From positions 32,237,466 to 32,301,465 of the forward strand of contig NC_134508.1 of NCBI RefSeq assembly GCF_027942865.1: DNA of 64,000 bases, given 5' to 3'. The notes beneath the pieces are model-generated. The model was not told the DNA's origin. It ran no database searches and was given only the letters and a program-made list of their open reading frames with translations. Shown piece after piece: positions 1-11,839 of the stretch. Made by a program: the position numbers and the translations under genes. The DNA comes from Odontesthes bonariensis. Lineage: Eukaryota; Chordata; Actinopteri; Atheriniformes; Atherinopsidae. How positions within the stretch are numbered: the stretch's first letter is position 1; each line of letters opens with the position of its first letter.

Positions 1-164
1 TGAATTAAAAGCCCCAAAAAGCAATGGGTCCACCAGACCCAGCAGGACTTCCTGTGTAACAAAAAGACGAGGACCCTATAAGGGTTAGATTCAAAATTTT
101 AATCGTTGCCCAGCCCTACTTTTTACAAAATGTTGCAATAAAAAGACCCCGTTATAAGCTTGTG

Positions 165-255
165 ATGGACTGGCAACCTGTCCATGTACCCGGCCTCTCG
201 CCCAATGACCACTGGGATAGGCTCCAGCCCCCCCGCGACCTGAGTGTATGATAAA
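165..255 (+). repeat. SINE-type 3' tail fragment
   Basis: The stretch reads 'gactggcaacctgtcc', then 'cctctcgcccaatgacc' and 'gggataggctccagcc', the widespread fish SINE body. The same body recurs at about 11325-11430 and 12060-12150 in this window, which supports one dispersed family. Only the 3' part is present here and no tRNA-like head is seen. Confidence 0.6.
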
Positions 256-2200
256 GCCTAAAGATAAATGAAAATATCAATTGTAAATATAAGCATGTGG
301 GTATAATCAACAGAATGTCCTCAAAGCACTAAAAGTAGAAGTAGTCAGCAGACAGAAAAATGTCTCCTGTTGCTGTTATAGTTTTGTGTTATATAACCCC
401 TAATATATTTATATATAAGCAGCATTATACTGTTATAGCTGATAAAGGTGGAGCTTTGATGATTTAGCCTTTTTAACTATGCAAAGTGATTTATAGGCTC
501 ATCATAGGGACATAAAATTGAATCTGTAACAGCATCTTGTCATTCAAACTGTCATATAAATGTGCAATAGTTGCCTCAGTATTGTGTTAGAATGCAGTAT
601 AAAGTAGCATGAAAGTTAGATACTCATTGCCATGCGTTGGTTTTTAATTATATGCTTTTGTAAAAAAAAAACTTAGTTACATCCAGCAGCTGCCTAATGG
701 GGACAAACTTGAAAGGAGTTGCTTTGAATAACTCACTGGATTTGTTGTTCAATGGAGATGTTGAGTGTGGCACCTTGTGGCGTCTCTGCTGTACTACAAA
801 CAGTGATCATGAGCAAAAAGATCATTTTTGGTCATGAAAGAATCAACTTCAATTCCAGCTAAGGTGGACTGAAAGCTGGTAATGGGATCATTTGTGCATC
901 TGGGTGGCTGCAGTGTGGGATTTTGTTGGACTGTTTTGTATTAGACTCTGGGGCATTCCAGCAGTACATCAGGGTGGTTAGTCAAACGAACTCCCTGTTA
1001 TGGTGTTATATAACTTTTTAGCCTTAAAATTGCCCACAAAGTTAAGTGAAACACTCCTCGAATTTGAACAAAAATGCCAAATGATTGCTGTATCAAAATT
1101 CATTAATTCTTGCTATAATCCTATGAAACTACAAGTAAGCTCGTTTTCTTTTTTAGGATTAAAATGATGAATTAACTAATTGTTTTGCTTTTGAGTTCAT
1201 TGAGAGTCATATTACAAATTTCAAACCTTTGTCCCTCTTACTCATAGAATAAACTATATCCTGTAATATTATCTAGAAGTCCATTATCCATATGGTGGAT
1301 AATAAAAACTATTGTCAAATGTGGGCTGTCTGTAGGCAATGCTTTTATTTGCACCTTTCACATGTTTCCAGTAAACAAGCCAGATAAGAAAGTCCTGACA
1401 CAGTCAGTTTCACGCATCATAAAACTGTTGGCCAATGGGGAGACTATAAAAGGGGAAAGCCCGTCAATGAATGGATGAAATCGACTTTAATCTGATCACA
1501 ATCTTAGACTGCAGCTCGGTTTCAGGGCAGTGGCAGATCATTCAAATTAGGAGGGAGAAATGGTGATTACTGTCTGAGGTGAAGTCATAACAGCTTGGTC
1601 AGGTGATTTGGCGTGGTGTATGCAGTCCATTACATTAGAATTTTCAATAATAGCTGGGAGACATGAGCAAACACGAAACTGAAATTCAAAGGTGGAATTT
1701 CAGAGAATAAAGAGACTTGTCAATCTTGCTTATAAACTACATAAAGGATTGAATCCATTCATTTTATTATTGTTTATCTCTAGTTACCACTTTTCAAATG
1801 TCAAGATTTGCTTGTTTTGTCATAAATATATTTGTTAAATGGTCAATTGTTTTGAGTTTTGTGCTGTTAGTTAAACAGCACATCTGAAAATCACAAATAA
1901 AAAAAAAAATTGTTCGTTACAACCATATTGTTGTTGGGGCCCGGATCAACCAAAAGACTGTGAGATATATTCAAGAGACGAAAAAAAAAAAAAAAAAGAC
2001 ATAAAAGTAAAGGGATCTTTTTTGGCTTATCTCAATAATAATAATCAAGATAAACAAATAACGGGGTAACTTCGTGATGTCAGGGACAAAAAACCTAATG
2101 TGTATTTTTGGGACTCATTCTTTACAAACTTACATAATCTTTGATACTATTTACAACACTCCATTTACAACAGTGGACAGTTTCCTGAAAATGCCATCTT
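256..2200. other. AT-rich intergenic stretch, no gene seen
   Basis: No coding exon, RNA gene or clear mobile element was recognised. There are poly(A) runs at about 662-671, 1900-1910 and 1981-1998. Open frames are short and show no recognisable protein. Confidence 0.5.
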
Positions 2201-2349
2201 TAACAGAAGCGAACGTGAGAATTTCACTTCCTGGAAAACGTGGCCATACCTCCTGTACTGCGCAACAGTGGTGAAACCGTAAACAAGTTGCTACTGCGTC
2301 TGACGTCTGCTGGCTGTCGCCGTCTCAACAGGTGTAAAATTCCACGGAA

Positions 2350-2439
2350 TCCGCTCCAATCAGGACAGCGGCTGAAGGCAGGTGACAGAGGAGGCCGGCG
2401 ACTTCTCCATACATGGGCGGATTGAGTCTGCGCGCCCAG
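2350..2439 (+). promoter_or_regulatory. Probable promoter and 5' untranslated exon of the BCL-G-like gene
   Basis: This short GC-richer island contains a CCAAT box (about 2353-2358, 'ctccaatcagg') and ends in a good splice donor, GCGCCCAG|gtaaac, after 2439. The next acceptor in the right place (ttcttctcag, ending 3248) opens the exon that carries the start codon of the downstream gene, so 2440-3248 would be intron 1. The transcription start is not defined by sequence alone. Confidence 0.45.
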
Positions 2440-3256
2440 GTAAACGCACTTTGGAGTATCCCTTCATTACTCATAAAACCTTTTCGGGTCAGCCTGCTGT
2501 GGACTACTTACTTATAATAACTGAACGAATACAGACAGGAGTATTCATCGAATGCACTGGGAGTGAGGTGAGTGTACAAATGTGGCTTAAACCTGTGCCT
2601 ATTTTGTTCTTATTTGACTGTCCTGCTCTGGCTGTTGAACAGTATTTTCAATTAGGGGAAGTTCTGCTGCAGTAACATTCAGAGAAAAGCTTTGATCCAA
2701 CATAAATGTTAAAATTGGACTCTTGTCCTTTTCACGTGGTAATAACCGTTGTGTAGTAGAGTATTAGATAAGAGTTAACATATTCAGAATGTTGTCTTTT
2801 GATGATCATAGTTTGTCACAGAAAATGAGTCCACAGCTGTTCAGTTGCTTTATTCAGGTACCTGTAGATATTTGCAGAGATTACTGTTTTACTTTCAGGT
2901 TTGGGAGTGTTGATAAGACAACACAACCACATAGAATAAGTCAGCATGAGAGTTGAATTTTAGTTACAACTAATAACTATTACTAATATGATCTAATTAA
3001 CTGTTTACTGCAATTTTACTGATTGACTAAACAATTTTTAGGTCCAGAATTGTGATTAATCACATGTTTCTAAAACTTACACCAAACATGTATGTGTACA
3101 AGATATTCAGATTATTATCCTGTGAAACAATAGAAGCTCATTTTCACACTTTAAGTTTGTACAAACCAAAGTTTTAAAGTTGTTGCTTGAAAAATACCTC
3201 GGAAAGCTGATATCCTTTTTTTGTGTGGGACGTTTTCTTTCTTCTCAGAGCCCACC

Positions 3257-5985
3257 ATGGAAACGCAAACAGAAAAACAAAGGCCTGCTCATGGCCAGCT
3301 GATCTCTGTGCCTCATAAGGACACAGTCCGTCTCCTGGAGGTGTACATCAAGCGCAGCGTCAGCCTAAACGAAAGCACAGTGAGGCAAAGTCAGGCAGAG
3401 AGGGAAAAAAAGTGGGTGACCCTGCCAAAAAAACAAAGGCGATCCTCCAGCGATCCGTACCTTCATTTGAACGACGTATCAAATTATGGCAAAATTGGTG
3501 CGTCTGCGGTGGCTGACCTTCCAACAAATCAGCCTGAGAGACTCCCTGAAGAATCAAAGAAAGCAACCAAAAAGTCTAAGAAGAGCAAGAAACCCTCATT
3601 TTGGAAAAACATGCTTGGCTTTTTCTCTCGGAAGAGTGATGAGGATAAAGATGAAGACACTCACACAGATGTGTTTGATGGCTCTGACACTGTATCTGCC
3701 GACCGGTCCACGACTCCAGTCACTTTACAAAAGAAGCCCTCGAGTAAAAAGTCTTTAAGGAGAAAGTTTTCAAAGAGGCGCCTGTCTCTCATAAAACCAA
3801 ATAAACCTGGTAAATCACCTGACATCACCGGAGTGGAAGGCAAGTCTGAGGATAAATGAACTTTCTGTGATGTTTGTTCACTGTCTCCATCTGCATGCTG
3901 CTGTTCATTATAAAAGAGCTAAACTCGTGTTTTACAGGTGTCATATGCGTGGAACCAACAAACTCTTACTATGAGAAAGTGTCAGAAGAACTAGAAAGAA
4001 TTGTGCACGAGGTCAAAGTAAATGAGGAAACTGAAACTCTCTCAGATGGTAAGAAACTAACTTCCGCTTTACGTTCAATGAGCAGTCTTTAAAAATGGCT
4101 AAGTACTGGCAAAAAAAAAGAGCAAGGAGCAATATACTATAATACAGGTGCAATGAATATCATGAGCTGGTCAGTGATTTATTATTCCTGACATTTTTTT
4201 TTTGTTTGGTCCCAGAGGAAGTTATCAACAGGATCATTGCTTTGACAAAGGAGCAGGGTGATGCCATAGATGACAAGGTTGGTATGAATTGATACAACTC
4301 TGGGTAGCATTTAATCATTTAATAACACTTGCAGGATAAGTGCTTAAGGCAGGGTAAGACATGGCTTTGTTAAAATCATACATTTAAGTCCTAATGCAGG
4401 ACACACATGGAAAAGTGAAAGTTAAAAACCTCGCACATAAACCATAAAAAGAACCATTAAGATAATGAGTCCAAACTCCATGTCATGACTGCGTTAAAGG
4501 GACACGCATCAACAATCGTTCAGGAATATGTAGTGACTGCTCTTTCATTTCTCCTGTAGAGCAGCTTTTCTTAAACCATCATTCTTTACCTCTGTGGTTT
4601 CTGTAGTGATAACGGTAAATTTAGCCAGAACAGAAGAGGAAGTAGCTTACAAAGAGAAGTTCAGAGTTATGAAAGCCTGCGATGAAAAACAGTGCTCTGT
4701 TTTCCTGACTCATCTTCTGTTTTCCATAAAACTGACACACAGAGGAGTTTAAATGTTGACAGGGCAGCAATACTGATGGGTTATGAAGTATCAGAGCAGA
4801 CAAAGCTGTACTAATATTTAGAGGTTATAACTTTTTTAAATGTGAGGATTTCCTGCTTCACTTTGGTATGTTTTTTTTTTTACTGATTATCTTTTTGAAA
4901 GTGGAGCTGTTAGTTGTACCTTTATTGTTTTGCATATATTGTGGGGTTTGGAGCTGTGTCATGGGCATTTTCAATTATTTTCTGGCATCTTATAGAGCAA
5001 AGAGTCAATACAAAGAGAAAAATAAATGGCAAATTAATCAATACTTATCCTCAGCTCAGCTGCAGCCCTAGTAAAGCTTTCCACTTTCAAAGGCTGCAAG
5101 TTATATTTTTAACCACACTGATGGAATTGTTTTGGGCAATAATTGAGCTTGGCTGTACAGTAAAAGCCCTGCTAAACCAAAAATGCTATACTCACTCTCA
5201 GGCCTGTTCTCCCATCTCACCTCCAGCTGAAAGATAACCCCACCCTGAGCAGCTTCTTCCAGCAGATTTCGTACTCCTCTTTCCAGAAGCTGGCAGATGC
5301 ATATCTGGAGAAGGAAGTAGCACCGACCCACAATTCTCCCACCGTGTTACCGACTGCGCCTGAGCTTGTCAAGCTGGCTTTCACTCTCGACTTCACGGCC
5401 AGGATAGCCGGGCTTTCCAGACAAAACATATGCCACATTACTGGCCTCGGGAACCGTTATCTTCTGGATCGATTTCAGTACATGCAGGTAAGAACCAGAG
5501 AAAAGAGACAATGCAGAAGAAAGAACAAAATGTTTGAAGCAAACAAAGTCTGGTTTTCTCATATTTAAACCATTTGATAAGCAAAATGACTACGACCCAA
5601 TCCCAGTTCTTCCCTTTGGCCTTCTCCTTCCCTTCCCCTTTGTTTTAAACGAATGAGTTGAGCCTTTTCTTTTGGGGATCAATGAGCAGTGGTGATCTGG
5701 TCATCTCAATTGTCATAAAAACCCCTGATGACCACTAGTCTTTAATTCCCTAAAAGAAGAGGGGCATGTCATCCCTGAAAAACAGCAGGGGTTGGGCCGA
5801 GGGGCGAATTGGGAACAGGTCTAAAAATGTTTGAAAATGAATCTGTAACTGCTTTTTGCCTCAAATTTATTTCTGTGCATGAAGCATATATTTGAGAAAT
5901 CAAAGCAAAGAAAAAAAATGTTGACTTCTTTTGTTGTCTCTTACAGGCGTGTTCCGATCATCCATGGTCCGACAGTGATGACTGA
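3257..5985 (+). CDS. bcl2l14: BCL2L14 (BCL-G)-like apoptosis regulator
   Basis: Five coding exons: 3257-3839 (or 3809), 3938-4048, 4216-4277, 5227-5487 and 5947-5985, giving 351 (or 341) residues. The start lies in a good context (cccaccATGG) eight bases after an acceptor. BCL2L14 is a cytosolic BCL-2-family protein whose role in apoptosis is debated. Family evidence: a basic stretch near residues 101-126 with SFWKNMLGFF resembles human SSWKAFFGVV; the BH3-like stretch ALTKEQGDAIDDKLKDN aligns with human ELLKYSGDQLERKLKKD; LSSFFQQISYSSFQKLAD and ITGLGNRYLLDRFQYM match the C-terminal BCL-2 fold (human VLGFGTKYLKENF). There is no hydrophobic C-terminal anchor; the protein ends in an acidic DSDD tail. 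The first intron inside the coding region can use a GT donor after 3809 or a GC donor (GGAAG|gcaagt) after 3839, both in frame. Exon 4 ends AAG|gttggt, a weak donor. Orthology to BCL2L14 is inferred; expression is not shown. Confidence 0.75.
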
Positions 5986-6491
5986 GATACTGATACCAAA
6001 ACTGGAACTGCCATTTTTGCAACTTACCACAGCTCCAAAGTTGTGCTTATAGATGAATTGCACACACAAGTTCCTCTTTAGTTATTTAAAGACGAGGTGC
6101 CAAGCAACACATGCTCTCAGTTCTCAAATCATTTAAATTTTTTGTCAATTTTTATAACTGAAAATGTGCTAGAACAGGTCATTTGCTAAGGAAAGTATGT
6201 TTGAGTGTGTTTTTGTAAAGTAAAAGTTTTACTTTGACCACAAACATTTACAGACTGAGATCTTAGTAAGCACACCCATGACGCAGTAATACACTGCAAA
6301 TAGCACGCTGTCAGAATCACACTACAGATGCACTGCTCTCTTTTAACTGTTTGAATCCTGATTTGTGATAATACAGACTGCAGTGCAATAACCTTTCATG
6401 AATGTAAGCTAGACTTTGAGCACTTTTTAAATATCGCTGACTTCTGTGATTGTTTGTTGATATGAATGCTGGCATCCATATTGACAAGTCA

Positions 6492-6497
6492 AATAAA
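6492..6497 (+). terminator. Poly(A) signal of the BCL-G-like gene
   Basis: AATAAA lies about 510 bases after the stop codon on the same strand, giving a plausible 3' untranslated region. Confidence 0.6.
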
Positions 6498-6519
6498 AGA
6501 TGTGAAATGTAATATTCAA

Positions 6520-8230
6520 ATTTGGATTTTTGTTTTGATAAAACCTGTCTGCATGTACATAACTGCCAGGCTTTGCTGCTCCTTCACTGAATCATAGCCA
6601 TGCAAACTGGGCGTTGCTCGGGTTGAAAAGTACACTTTGAAGGGAATGAGGAAAAATCTAATTGAATGAATCCAAATGGCCAACAGCTGGATGATATGCG
6701 GCTGCCTGGACATGTTTAAGAGAAAAGTTGAAGACACTTGGAGGAGTCTTTTTGTTGAGCTCTAGACCACAGTTTTAATCTGTGGGCATGTTGCTTCATA
6801 TTTGAGGTTAAAGCTAAAGAAAATGACAGGATGTGCTGCTGTAAAAGGTAGATCTTACTTCTGCTCTGCTGAATACAACAGCCTGCAGCGTGGGACTGTT
6901 GTTTTGTTTTGTTTTTTCCAAGCATTCCTGAGCGAGAAATTAGCATGTCATGGCAATAACTGCTGCAACCACATGAAAATTAAGTGCAAATCAGTAAATC
7001 ATATACATGTTTAGAACATTATAATTACAATAGCTTTACAATAATGACCAACATGTTTGTGTGCTTAGATTATTACAGATCATGCTTGGCAGAATCTTTA
7101 ATGGATCTCCAGCTTGCATAGTTTGAATTACAAGATAGAGTACAGCCTGTCAGTTGCATGACTAAAGCGTGAAATGATGGCTCTCAGCTGCAGAATAATA
7201 CTGCCTACAAGAAATAATGAACTCACAAGGGAATTTGTGTGCATCCAGTGCAGTGCTATGCAACACACTCACACATGTACTCCAGAGGCCACTGGAAAAC
7301 TTGACAACCGCTTAATGAACAAGAAACTAGTTATGATCACAGAATCACACAATTATACTTGTTCTTATTGAAGCTGTAAGGCATCACCTCGTTTACACTG
7401 ATTCAGGCAGCTATCAAGTAAGAGAAGAACAGGACGTGGACAGAGGCAGGTAGTGGAAAAATGTAGGATTACTTAATGTGGGCACATCTTGTGACTAAAT
7501 AAGTTGTCACAAAATCAGAGCTGAATAAAAATCAATCTACAAAGGTTTAAACGTCATGTGAACGATGACTCATGCAGAAGCAGAATCTTGGCTCGTGACG
7601 ACAGACACGAGTAATTAATGTCATTAAACTGCTCTGCTGCACCTTGCCCTCCATGCCCGCACAGTACTGCTGAAACACTGCAGTCACCATTAATGTTTTT
7701 TTTTTTTTACTTTTTTTGTAGTTCAACCATGAGTTGTGGCCATTAACAATTACACAAATTTCCAATGTGAAGCATTGGCCACCATCGACCTACTTTACTT
7801 CTAGTTGTTGAACCTGCTTAACAGCTTTCATACCAGCTGTCTTTTGTATGTATGTCTGTCTCCAACTTCTTTGTCAAAGGCAACATTGCTTAAGGTCATT
7901 TCATTTCTGCTCACACACACAACACCAAACCATAAACCTTTTGTGGTGAGAGCTCATTTGTGGCTTTTTGCTCATCTTTTCAACTTTGGCATTATGGGAT
8001 CATAAGTGATATGACTAACAGACTGACCACATAGAGAGTCTATATTACCTAATGTCTGGCTGCCTGGTCTTCACTATTTTTGACAGGCAGCAAAACAGCT
8101 TTCCTCATCAATCCCCAGATCATTAATTTCTGGAACACTTGACTGTAAGTACTTCTGCATTGCAATTACATTTGCACTGTTGTGATTAAAGCGAACTTTT
8201 GTTTAACCAATGAAAGAACAAAGCAACAAG
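6520..8230. other. Intergenic stretch between two convergent genes
   Basis: Lies between the 3' ends of the BCL-G-like gene (+) and rplp2 (-). I see no exon, RNA gene or clear transposon; there are a few poly(T) runs (about 7697-7708). Confidence 0.45.
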
Positions 8231-8253
8231 GATTTGTGAAAACCTTTTCCATT

Positions 8254-8259
8254 TTTATT
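8254..8259 (-). terminator. Poly(A) signal of rplp2
   Basis: 'tttatt' on the plus strand is AATAAA on the minus strand, 26 bases after the rplp2 stop. The very short 3' untranslated region is normal for ribosomal protein genes. Confidence 0.75.
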
Positions 8260-8284
8260 GCATTTTAAACGCAGAGAGGGCAGA

Positions 8285-9034
8285 TTAATCAAAGAGTCCG
8301 AAACCCATATCTTCGTCTGACTCTTCGGATTCCTCTTTCTTCTCTTCCTTTTTTTCTTCCGCTGGAAATGGAGTTCAAGAAAAAAAATGAACGCTAAAGA
8401 GAAGTCAATAAAAGTACTTTGCTGTCCTGTACAACAGAGTCATGAAAGAAAGCGTCAGACGATCTGAAATTATCTAGAAATTCAGTCAACTACGATTAAT
8501 ATCATTTAAAGTTTAAAAAAAATCTGACAGCTGTATTGATAAGCCTATGTAAAGAATGTTAAGATATTTATACATACCAGCAGCAGGTGCAGCCCCGGCT
8601 CCAGCGGCCCCACCAGCAGCAGCGGCTGCGGCAGGTGCCGCTACAGCACCACCTGCTGGTACAGAGGCTAACTTGGAGAGGCCTGTGGGAGCAAAAATAA
8701 AAACATACTGATTTTCAAACAACTCCCATGTATAACTTTGGTTGTGCTCTGTGCAGTGCCTTTACCTGAGTTCATAACTTCATTAATGTCTTTCCCATTC
8801 AGCTCATTAATGACCTGTTGTGACAATAAGATTCAATAAAATAGCACCTGAAGAGAAAAGTCTAACATTGTTTTCCAGATATTTCAATTAAAAGATTTGC
8901 AAATGCTGTACCTTATTCAGACGTTCGTCATCGGCCTCAATTCCCACGCTGCCCAAGATGTCCTTGATGTCCTTTGCAGAGGGGCTGGTGTTTCCACCGA
9001 GCGCAGCGAGGAGGTAAGCGGCCACGTAACGCAT
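8285..9034 (-). CDS. rplp2: 60S acidic ribosomal protein P2
   Basis: Four coding exons on the minus strand: 9034-8912 (start codon one base after the acceptor; exon from 9035), 8814-8766, 8682-8578 and 8361-8285, giving 117 residues (human RPLP2 has 115). P2 pairs with P1 on uL10/P0 to form the lateral stalk of the large ribosomal subunit, which recruits and stimulates translational GTPases. The N-terminal helical dimerisation domain begins [14 protein letters not shown] and includes [19 protein letters not shown]. An Ala/Gly-rich hinge (about residues 67-92) follows, then an acidic [20 protein letters not shown] tail ending GFGLFD, the conserved GTPase-factor and ribotoxin binding tail. All borders obey GT-AG and phase is kept. 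An untranslated first exon lies at about 10025-10078. No truncation seen. Confidence 0.97.
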
Positions 9035-10024
9035 TCTGTGGTAAGAAAAATGACGAAGTTTGTGTGTGAAGTTATCCAAATGAATAAAATAGAGTTACAA
9101 AATTCTTTCATGTCATAAAATCCTTTTTAAAAGTTTAAAAATAGTAAGTGATTATACCAACATCTGACACAGGCCTGTCAGAAATGCCAAAAGCAGAGTT
9201 ATTTGAGCCGACTACAACTCCTCTGCCGCCTGTTTAAAAATACATTCATGGAAATGAGATGTCTCATTTCACTTTTGCACCTTCGTGCAGAATTAATCAG
9301 CAACGCTGATAATCAAACACCATTTTTATCCACCTTTACAAAATATATGATTAAAAAAGCTTGAGATCAATTTATGAATAATAATGTAGGTTAGTACAAT
9401 TATGTAGGTGCAGTTAGTTCTGGTCAGTAAAATCTTATAATTCAGATCCATCCCATGTTTGGATCCCCTCTGTGTTGCCACTTGGCGACCGTCACGCCTT
9501 GCAAAGTTATTTATACCTGTAGTCCATAAACCACGTGGGGTACTTAGACAAAAATCTACAATCGCAGGACTATGGCATAATTCAGTTACTTCAAAATCTG
9601 CATAGTGTCTAGGCACTGTCGAGATTTTACACTGAGCGTGTGAACACTTCAAGATGAGTCGGGTTTGACATTTGCTTGGCAAACATTAGCTTTATTTTCA
9701 GTATATCAAACAAAGATAAATGTAAATGACACACGGACAAAGATGCAACGACAATACTGTCGTTGGAGTTTGTTTGTCGTCGATATGAATACCCGGAACA
9801 ACATCTATCGTAGTGACTTATTTATGGCGTGTTTGCTTTACAGCTAGCAACGGCAGCATGGCGCCCAGCGTCTGAAACTGTCCTCCGTTTCTGACTGCTC
9901 ACAGCACATAAAGATTAATTTACTGTTAACTAAACAAGTAACAGTAAAGTGTCTGTTATATAAAAACAAGTACACTGTACCTCATCGACACAAAGTATTT
10001 TAAAGTGGGTGAATTTGGACTTAC

Positions 10025-10078
10025 TTTTAAGTCTAAATAGACACGAAACGTCAGTCACGCTGTGAAATCCAGAAGAGG
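10025..10078 (-). promoter_or_regulatory. rplp2: rplp2 first (untranslated) exon with TOP-like start
   Basis: Read on the minus strand, a pyrimidine tract CTCCCTCCCTCTTCTGG runs into a short leader that ends AAAA|gtaagt with the donor at 10019-10024. A start at the C near 10077 would give the 5' terminal oligopyrimidine tract typical of ribosomal protein mRNAs, which puts translation under mTOR/LARP1 control in that family. Intron 1 (9036-10024) joins this exon to the exon that carries the ATG. The exact start is inferred. Confidence 0.7.
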
Positions 10079-10091
10079 GAGGGAGGCGTTA

Positions 10092-10116
10092 CCGGAAGTT
10101 GTAAGAAACGGAAGTG
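10092..10116. promoter_or_regulatory. Two ETS-type sites upstream of rplp2
   Basis: CCGGAAGT (10092-10099) and CGGAAGTG (10109-10116) lie just upstream of the TOP start. Paired GGAAGT sites (GABP/ETS family) are common in housekeeping and ribosomal-protein promoters. Functional use is inferred from position. Confidence 0.5.
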
Positions 10117-10519
10117 AGTTGATTTCATTGGGCAACGTTGGTGACGGTAAACATACGTTACCTCAATAGTAACAATACAAACAATAATTATTACTCTGCA
10201 TTTTCGTATTTGAATCTAAATTATTCTGACATGTTCTCATTAAATATACATTAGGCTGTGTTTCCAAATTACACTTTAATTACTGTGTGTATTTTTCGCA
10301 TGTGTTTTTAGAAGTAATAATAGCGATTTTAAAAATATAAACCCTGGGAATTATTAAATGTTTATTTTTCCAAAGCGACTTACACATGAGGATATAAATA
10401 TAGGAGTATATGCAATTGTGTGTTAATATAAATAAAAATATTAAAATCTTCCTGTAAGAAAGCAGAACTATTTTCAGTGTCTTCAAAACATTTAGAAATC
10501 CTTAGTGGCTGTCGATCAG

Positions 10520-10554
10520 GAAATGATAACCACTCTACCAGTGGTTATCATTTC
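10520..10554. repeat. Perfect 15-bp inverted repeat (hairpin)
   Basis: GAAATGATAACCACT (10520-10534) and AGTGGTTATCATTTC (10540-10554) are exact reverse complements around a 5-base loop; one A-T pair and one G-T pair extend the stem outward. It lies about 440 bases upstream of the rplp2 start. The stem is too short for an ordinary microRNA precursor. Confidence 0.85.
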
Positions 10555-10860
10555 TTCAAAACATTGATAGCTCAATTGCCCAACTTCCCATTTTACATGC
10601 TGAAATGTCCTTGAGAAAGATAGTAACCCCACATTGCTGGTGTTTACTTTTGTGTTCCTTAATGTTTTTCTTCTTGCCTTTGCTCCTTTTATCTTTGTTC
10701 TTATAATATACTGTATGTACAGAGACTAGGAGTAAAGGGTTTGTATATGATAATTAACCTGAATAGATTTTGGCTCGTAAATCAGCTTGTCAAACCATGA
10801 ATAATTAACTATATGTCTGCAGTTTTCTAGATTTGTTCTTACCTTTTAGATTTGTTCTTA

Positions 10861-11190
10861 CGGGCAGCCGTGGCTCAGTGATTAGAGTCGGTTGTCCAAT
10901 AACCGGAAGGTTGGTGGTTTGATTCCCACTCTCGCCACTCAAAAAAAGATTAGTGGAACTGATAGCTGGAGGGGTGTCAGTCCACCTCCTCGTCAAGGTG
11001 CCCTCAAGCAAGTCACCGTGCTCCCTGGGTGCTGAATGGCTGCCCACTGCTCCAGGTTGGCATCTGTGTGTGACCATGTGCATGTGTGTGTCAACAGGTG
11101 CCAACCTGGATAGGTTAAAAGCGGAGGACAAATTTTGTGTGTATGCATGACCAATAAAATTGGATCTTAATCTTAATCTCTTAAACCTAT
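10861..11190 (+). mobile_element. tRNA-headed SINE
   Basis: The head (10861-10928) has an A-box-like GGCTCAGTGATTAGAG and a B-box-like GGTTGGTGGTTTGATTCCC, the internal RNA polymerase III promoter of tRNA-derived SINEs. The body includes a segment about CTCCCTGGGTGCTGAATGGC, common in fish SINEs, and the 3' end is a short TTAATC-type repeat. It looks near full length. A copy of agatttgttcttac lies directly before the head and another 20 bases upstream; no clear copy is seen after the tail, so the target duplication is unresolved. Confidence 0.8.
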
Positions 11191-11324
11191 TTCCCATAAA
11201 TACATTTTTAATATACAAGCAACTGCGATCAAATTAACTGGATCAGGAGCCTGTTTATTGCTCAATAAGTAAGACCATCCTTTAAGACGATGTAGAAATT
11301 AAAAAATGTCCTTCATAATCTGTA

Positions 11325-11430
11325 CAACTGGCAGCCTGTCCAAGGTGTACCCTGCCTCTCGCCCGATGACCGCTGGGATTGGTTCCCGCGACCCGACCGA
11401 TGGATTCAGCGGGTATAGAAAATAGATGGA
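11325..11430 (+). repeat. SINE-type 3' body fragment
   Basis: Contains 'ggcagcctgtccaaggtgta', 'cctctcgcccgatgacc' and 'gtatagaaaatagatgga', the same family as 165-255 and 12060-12150. The head is missing. Confidence 0.6.
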
Positions 11431-11839
11431 TTCTGCATTCATTGTGCATTCACAGATGTGTCAGCTACCCACAGCACGTGTGCTATTTAATCCACATACC
11501 AATACAGTTTTATGGACTGTGTTGATAACAAATATCAAGCTTGATAACCCCTTTCCTCATGGGGTGAAGCATCCGTGATTTCCATAATTCTTTTGATTTC
11601 AAATCACCAGATTCATTTCCTTGACACCTCATTTCATCATACATTAATCTTTTTTTCTCTCAACTGTTTTAAAAATATTACTCGATGTTATTTGCTTTCA
11701 AAGATTTGAAACTCAAAATATTTGCACAGGTATTCATTCACAGAATGGTGAGCTCCACACCATCTGTACTCTGTGATGCTCTTTTAGTACTTAGTCATGT
11801 TACTGATCTGTTGCTAAACAACAAAATTCACTGAAATGG

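Noticed and set aside
9326-9682. 118-codon minus-strand open frame within rplp2 intron 1
   Set aside because: Lies in an intron, no similarity to known proteins, and it is not joined by splice sites to rplp2.
9036-10018. Possible snoRNA in rplp2 intron (human RPLP2 hosts SNORA52)
   Set aside because: I could not find a convincing H/ACA fold or box pair by eye, so it is not reported as a feature. A covariance-model search would decide.
10870-10930. tRNA gene
   Set aside because: The A- and B-box-like motifs belong to a SINE head; no cloverleaf with a proper acceptor stem, and SINE body and tail follow.
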